A stretch of 64,000 nucleotides of DNA, from positions 2,036,001 to 2,100,000 of the forward strand of contig NZ_CP133217.1 of the NCBI RefSeq assembly GCF_030930995.1, given 5' to 3'. The translations under genes and the position numbers were made by a program. This DNA comes from Thiothrix subterranea (GTDB lineage: Bacteria > Pseudomonadota > Gammaproteobacteria > Thiotrichales > Thiotrichaceae). The notes under the pieces were generated by a model. That model saw nothing but the letters and a program-made list of their open reading frames with translations, searched no databases and was not told the origin of the DNA. This document shows, one piece after another, positions 62,126 through 64,000 of this stretch; positions within the stretch are counted from its first letter, which is position 1; each line of letters begins with the position of its first letter.

Positions 62126-64000
62126 ATGATAAATGCTTACCGTTGGGGGGGAAGCCGCTGGGCTATGGCTGCTTTGCTGCTGCTATTGGGTTTAAGTACG
62201 GTTAAACCTGCCGCCGCGTTTTACAACAGCCATTCGGCACTGGGAACGAATACCAATGAAATCATGGATGACGATTCCAGTGCGCCGTTCATTGATTTAA
62301 TGAAAATGGCGTTGCCATTTCGCGAAGCACGGCAGTTAAACAAGGGTAATATCGAATACGATCGCAACGGCTGGCCGAAAACCATTTCGCAAGGTGGGCA
62401 GGCTGGCACGCGCTTTGTGAGCAAATTACCGGTGGGCACAATTCCCAGCGGACAGTACATTGTGTTGTATGAAGGCGAGGGCAAGCTGGATTACCGCAAC
62501 GATGCGAGCTTGGTAGCGGGTGCGTTGGGGCGCGACATCATTAATCTCGATCCGGGTAAAGACAATGAGCTGAACGCGACCTTGTTTATTCTGGCGACGA
62601 ATCCGGCGAATCCCATCCGCAATATTCGCATTCTGCCGCCGGGTGGCATTTGTGCGAATAATCCGTTTCAGCGCGTGGCGGGAGCGGGGCAATGCAAAGG
62701 GAATTATTTGTCATTTGAGCAGCATTCCAGCAAGATTATTTTTAACCCCGATTATTTGACGTATATGCGCGATTTTCGTGTGATCCGTTTCATGAACATG
62801 AGCGGGATTACCCGTAACCCGGTGTATGCGTGGGAAGACCGCGCCAGCATCGACCAGCAAACCTGGGGTGGGGCAGAGGGCATTCGCGGCGCACCGATGG
62901 AAGTGATGGTGGAACTCGCCAACCGTTTGCACGCCGATCCGTGGTTTTCGATGCCTCATGCGGCGAGTAACGATTTTATCCGCCGCTTTGCCGAATACGT
63001 GCAAGCCAATCTTGAGCCGAGCTTGAAAGTGTACGTGGAATATTCCAACGAGGTGTGGAACGGCGTGTTTACCCAACACGCTTTTGCCAAGCAACAAGGC
63101 GTGCAAATGGGCTTAGACCCCGACCCGAATCAAGCAGCGTACAAATTTTATTCCAAGCGTTCGGTGGATGTGTTTGGCATTTGGGAGCAAGTGTTTCGTG
63201 GCAATAAGCGCGTGGTGCGGGTGATGTCCGGTTTGGTCGGCAGCACCGCGATGAGCAAAACGATTTTGTCTTATAACGGTGCTTACCGCTTTACCGACGC
63301 TTACGCAGTCGCGCCGTATGTGTATGGCGATGCCAATGCCTTGCGCAAAGCGCGTAGCGTCAGTGATATTTTCCAAGTGATGACTGACCCGAAATACCCG
63401 CATTCCTTGCCTAATGAAATCAAGTTGATTGCGAAACAGGCAGAGGTGGCCAAAAGCTTCGGGGTGGATTTGATCGCGTATGAAGGCGGGCAACATTTGG
63501 TGGACATGACCACGAAATCTGACACTCAGCACCCCAACAACCTGTTTTACGCTGCTAACCGTCACCCGCAAATGGCTGCTATTTATCAGCAACTTCTGAC
63601 AGGCTGGAAGCAGGCGGGGGGTAAATTATTCGTGCATTTCAGTTCACCGCGCATTTACCGCAAATACGGCAGTTTTGGCACTAAGGAATACATTACCCAG
63701 CCGGATGCGCAAGCACCTAAACACCGTGCTTTGCTGGAATTTACCCGTGTGAATCGTTGTTGGTGGAACGGTTGTTCTGGGGATACCTTGGTACGTCAGG
63801 CAAAACCGGCGGTGACATTGGAGGCGATGAAAACCCAATCCGAACCCTTGGATGCGACCGCGCCACAATACGAACCCATCCACGGCGAACCGCCGCCATT
63901 CCCCATGGGAAATATTCCGCCAGAAGATGCCGCGCCGCCGTCAGTGGAAACCACCTTAGTGACGATGCGCACCATGCCTAATGAACAATACGTAGCGGGT
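62126..64000 (+). CDS. Large secreted protein with glycoside-hydrolase-like core (runs off window)
   Basis: Open frame of 625 codons to the window edge, from ATG 62126. The N-terminus is a signal peptide (MINAYRWGGSRWAMAALLLLLGLSTVKPAAA). The middle reads YVEYSNEVWNG (about residues 303-313), and about 145 residues later IAYEGGQH. An Asn-Glu pair and a later glutamate at this spacing fit a clan-A TIM-barrel glycoside hydrolase, acting on polysaccharide outside the cell. The last visible part is Pro/Ala-rich (EPPPFPMGNIPPEDAAPP), a likely linker to a further domain. No CAZy family can be named. Confidence 0.75.
   Translation, partial: MINAYRWGGSRWAMAALLLLLGLSTVKPAAAFYNSHSALGTNTNEIMDDDSSAPFIDLMKMALPFREARQLNKGNIEYDRNGWPKTISQGGQAGTRFVSKLPVGTIPSGQYIVLYEGEGKLDYRNDASLVAGALGRDIINLDPGKDNELNATLFILATNPANPIRNIRILPPGGICANNPFQRVAGAGQCKGNYLSFEQHSSKIIFNPDYLTYMRDFRVIRFMNMSGITRNPVYAWEDRASIDQQTWGGAEGIRGAPMEVMVELANRLHADPWFSMPHAASNDFIRRFAEYVQANLEPSLKVYVEYSNEVWNGVFTQHAFAKQQGVQMGLDPDPNQAAYKFYSKRSVDVFGIWEQVFRGNKRVVRVMSGLVGSTAMSKTILSYNGAYRFTDAYAVAPYVYGDANALRKARSVSDIFQVMTDPKYPHSLPNEIKLIAKQAEVAKSFGVDLIAYEGGQHLVDMTTKSDTQHPNNLFYAANRHPQMAAIYQQLLTGWKQAGGKLFVHFSSPRIYRKYGSFGTKEYITQPDAQAPKHRALLEFTRVNRCWWNGCSGDTLVRQAKPAVTLEAMKTQSEPLDATAPQYEPIHGEPPPFPMGNIPPEDAAPPSVETTLVTMRTMPNEQYVAG

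Overview
The window reads as a chromosomal segment of a sulfur-oxidising, CO2-fixing gammaproteobacterium, most likely of the Thiotrichales and close to Thiothrix/Thiolinea. The reasons are the gene orders lepB-DUF4845-rnc-era-recO-pdxJ-acpS, xerD-dsbC, cmoA-cmoB and (dusB)-fis; a form IA RuBisCO operon with cbbQ and cbbO but no carboxysome genes in view; and a secreted Gly/Asn/Tyr-rich protein that looks like a sulfur globule envelope protein. The genus is an inference from gene content; no marker search was possible.

Layout. 1-4358: the lepB to acpS operon, with a dispersed palindromic repeat between lepB and the DUF4845 gene and again at the pdxJ/acpS junction. 4419-12122: a lysine-methyltransferase-like gene, a hybrid histidine kinase, cysM, a PolB-like exonuclease, rlmD and ligA. 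12195-12504: two tRNA-Gly(GCC) genes and tRNA-Cys(GCA) behind a near-consensus promoter. 12549-15883: an accessory patch with a HigA-like regulator, a PIN toxin and partner, and a markedly AT-rich stretch of three unrecognised genes, one HEPN-like. 15944-22884: the carbon fixation locus, cbbL-cbbS-orf103-cbbQ-cbbO on the minus strand with cbbR divergent. 22956-27702: gyrA-serC-pheA. 27681-41446: an amidotransferase, an SDR with a changed active site, cmoAB, a 2OG oxygenase, ubiG-mtaD divergent from mtnA, xerD-dsbC and mutS.

41638-47621 is a second accessory region. It holds a small BRCT protein and a gene split by an insertion sequence, where a truncated IS copy abuts a complete copy in inverted orientation and both lie inside one 9-bp target duplication. 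It also holds an AAA/PD-(D/E)XK protein and a nucleotidyltransferase-type toxin candidate with a partner. 47768-55280: tRNA-Arg(ACG), an ABC exporter, a KefB-like antiporter, a decayed dusB relic before an intact fis, a helix-hairpin-helix membrane protein and a di-haem peroxidase-like lipoprotein. 55289-61961 (minus strand): pyrE, psd, the sulfur-globule-like gene with its own terminator, then hisD, DAHP synthase, hisG and murA as one mixed operon. The right edge holds an unfinished secreted protein with a clan-A glycoside-hydrolase-like pair of glutamates.

A recurring theme is short palindromic repeats of at least two families that sit exactly at gene edges. They contribute the C-terminus and stop of pdxJ, the start region of acpS, a stop codon at 35621, a spacer inside the cbb operon and, most strikingly, an in-frame peptide inside MutS. 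No CRISPR array, rRNA, prophage or replication origin was seen.
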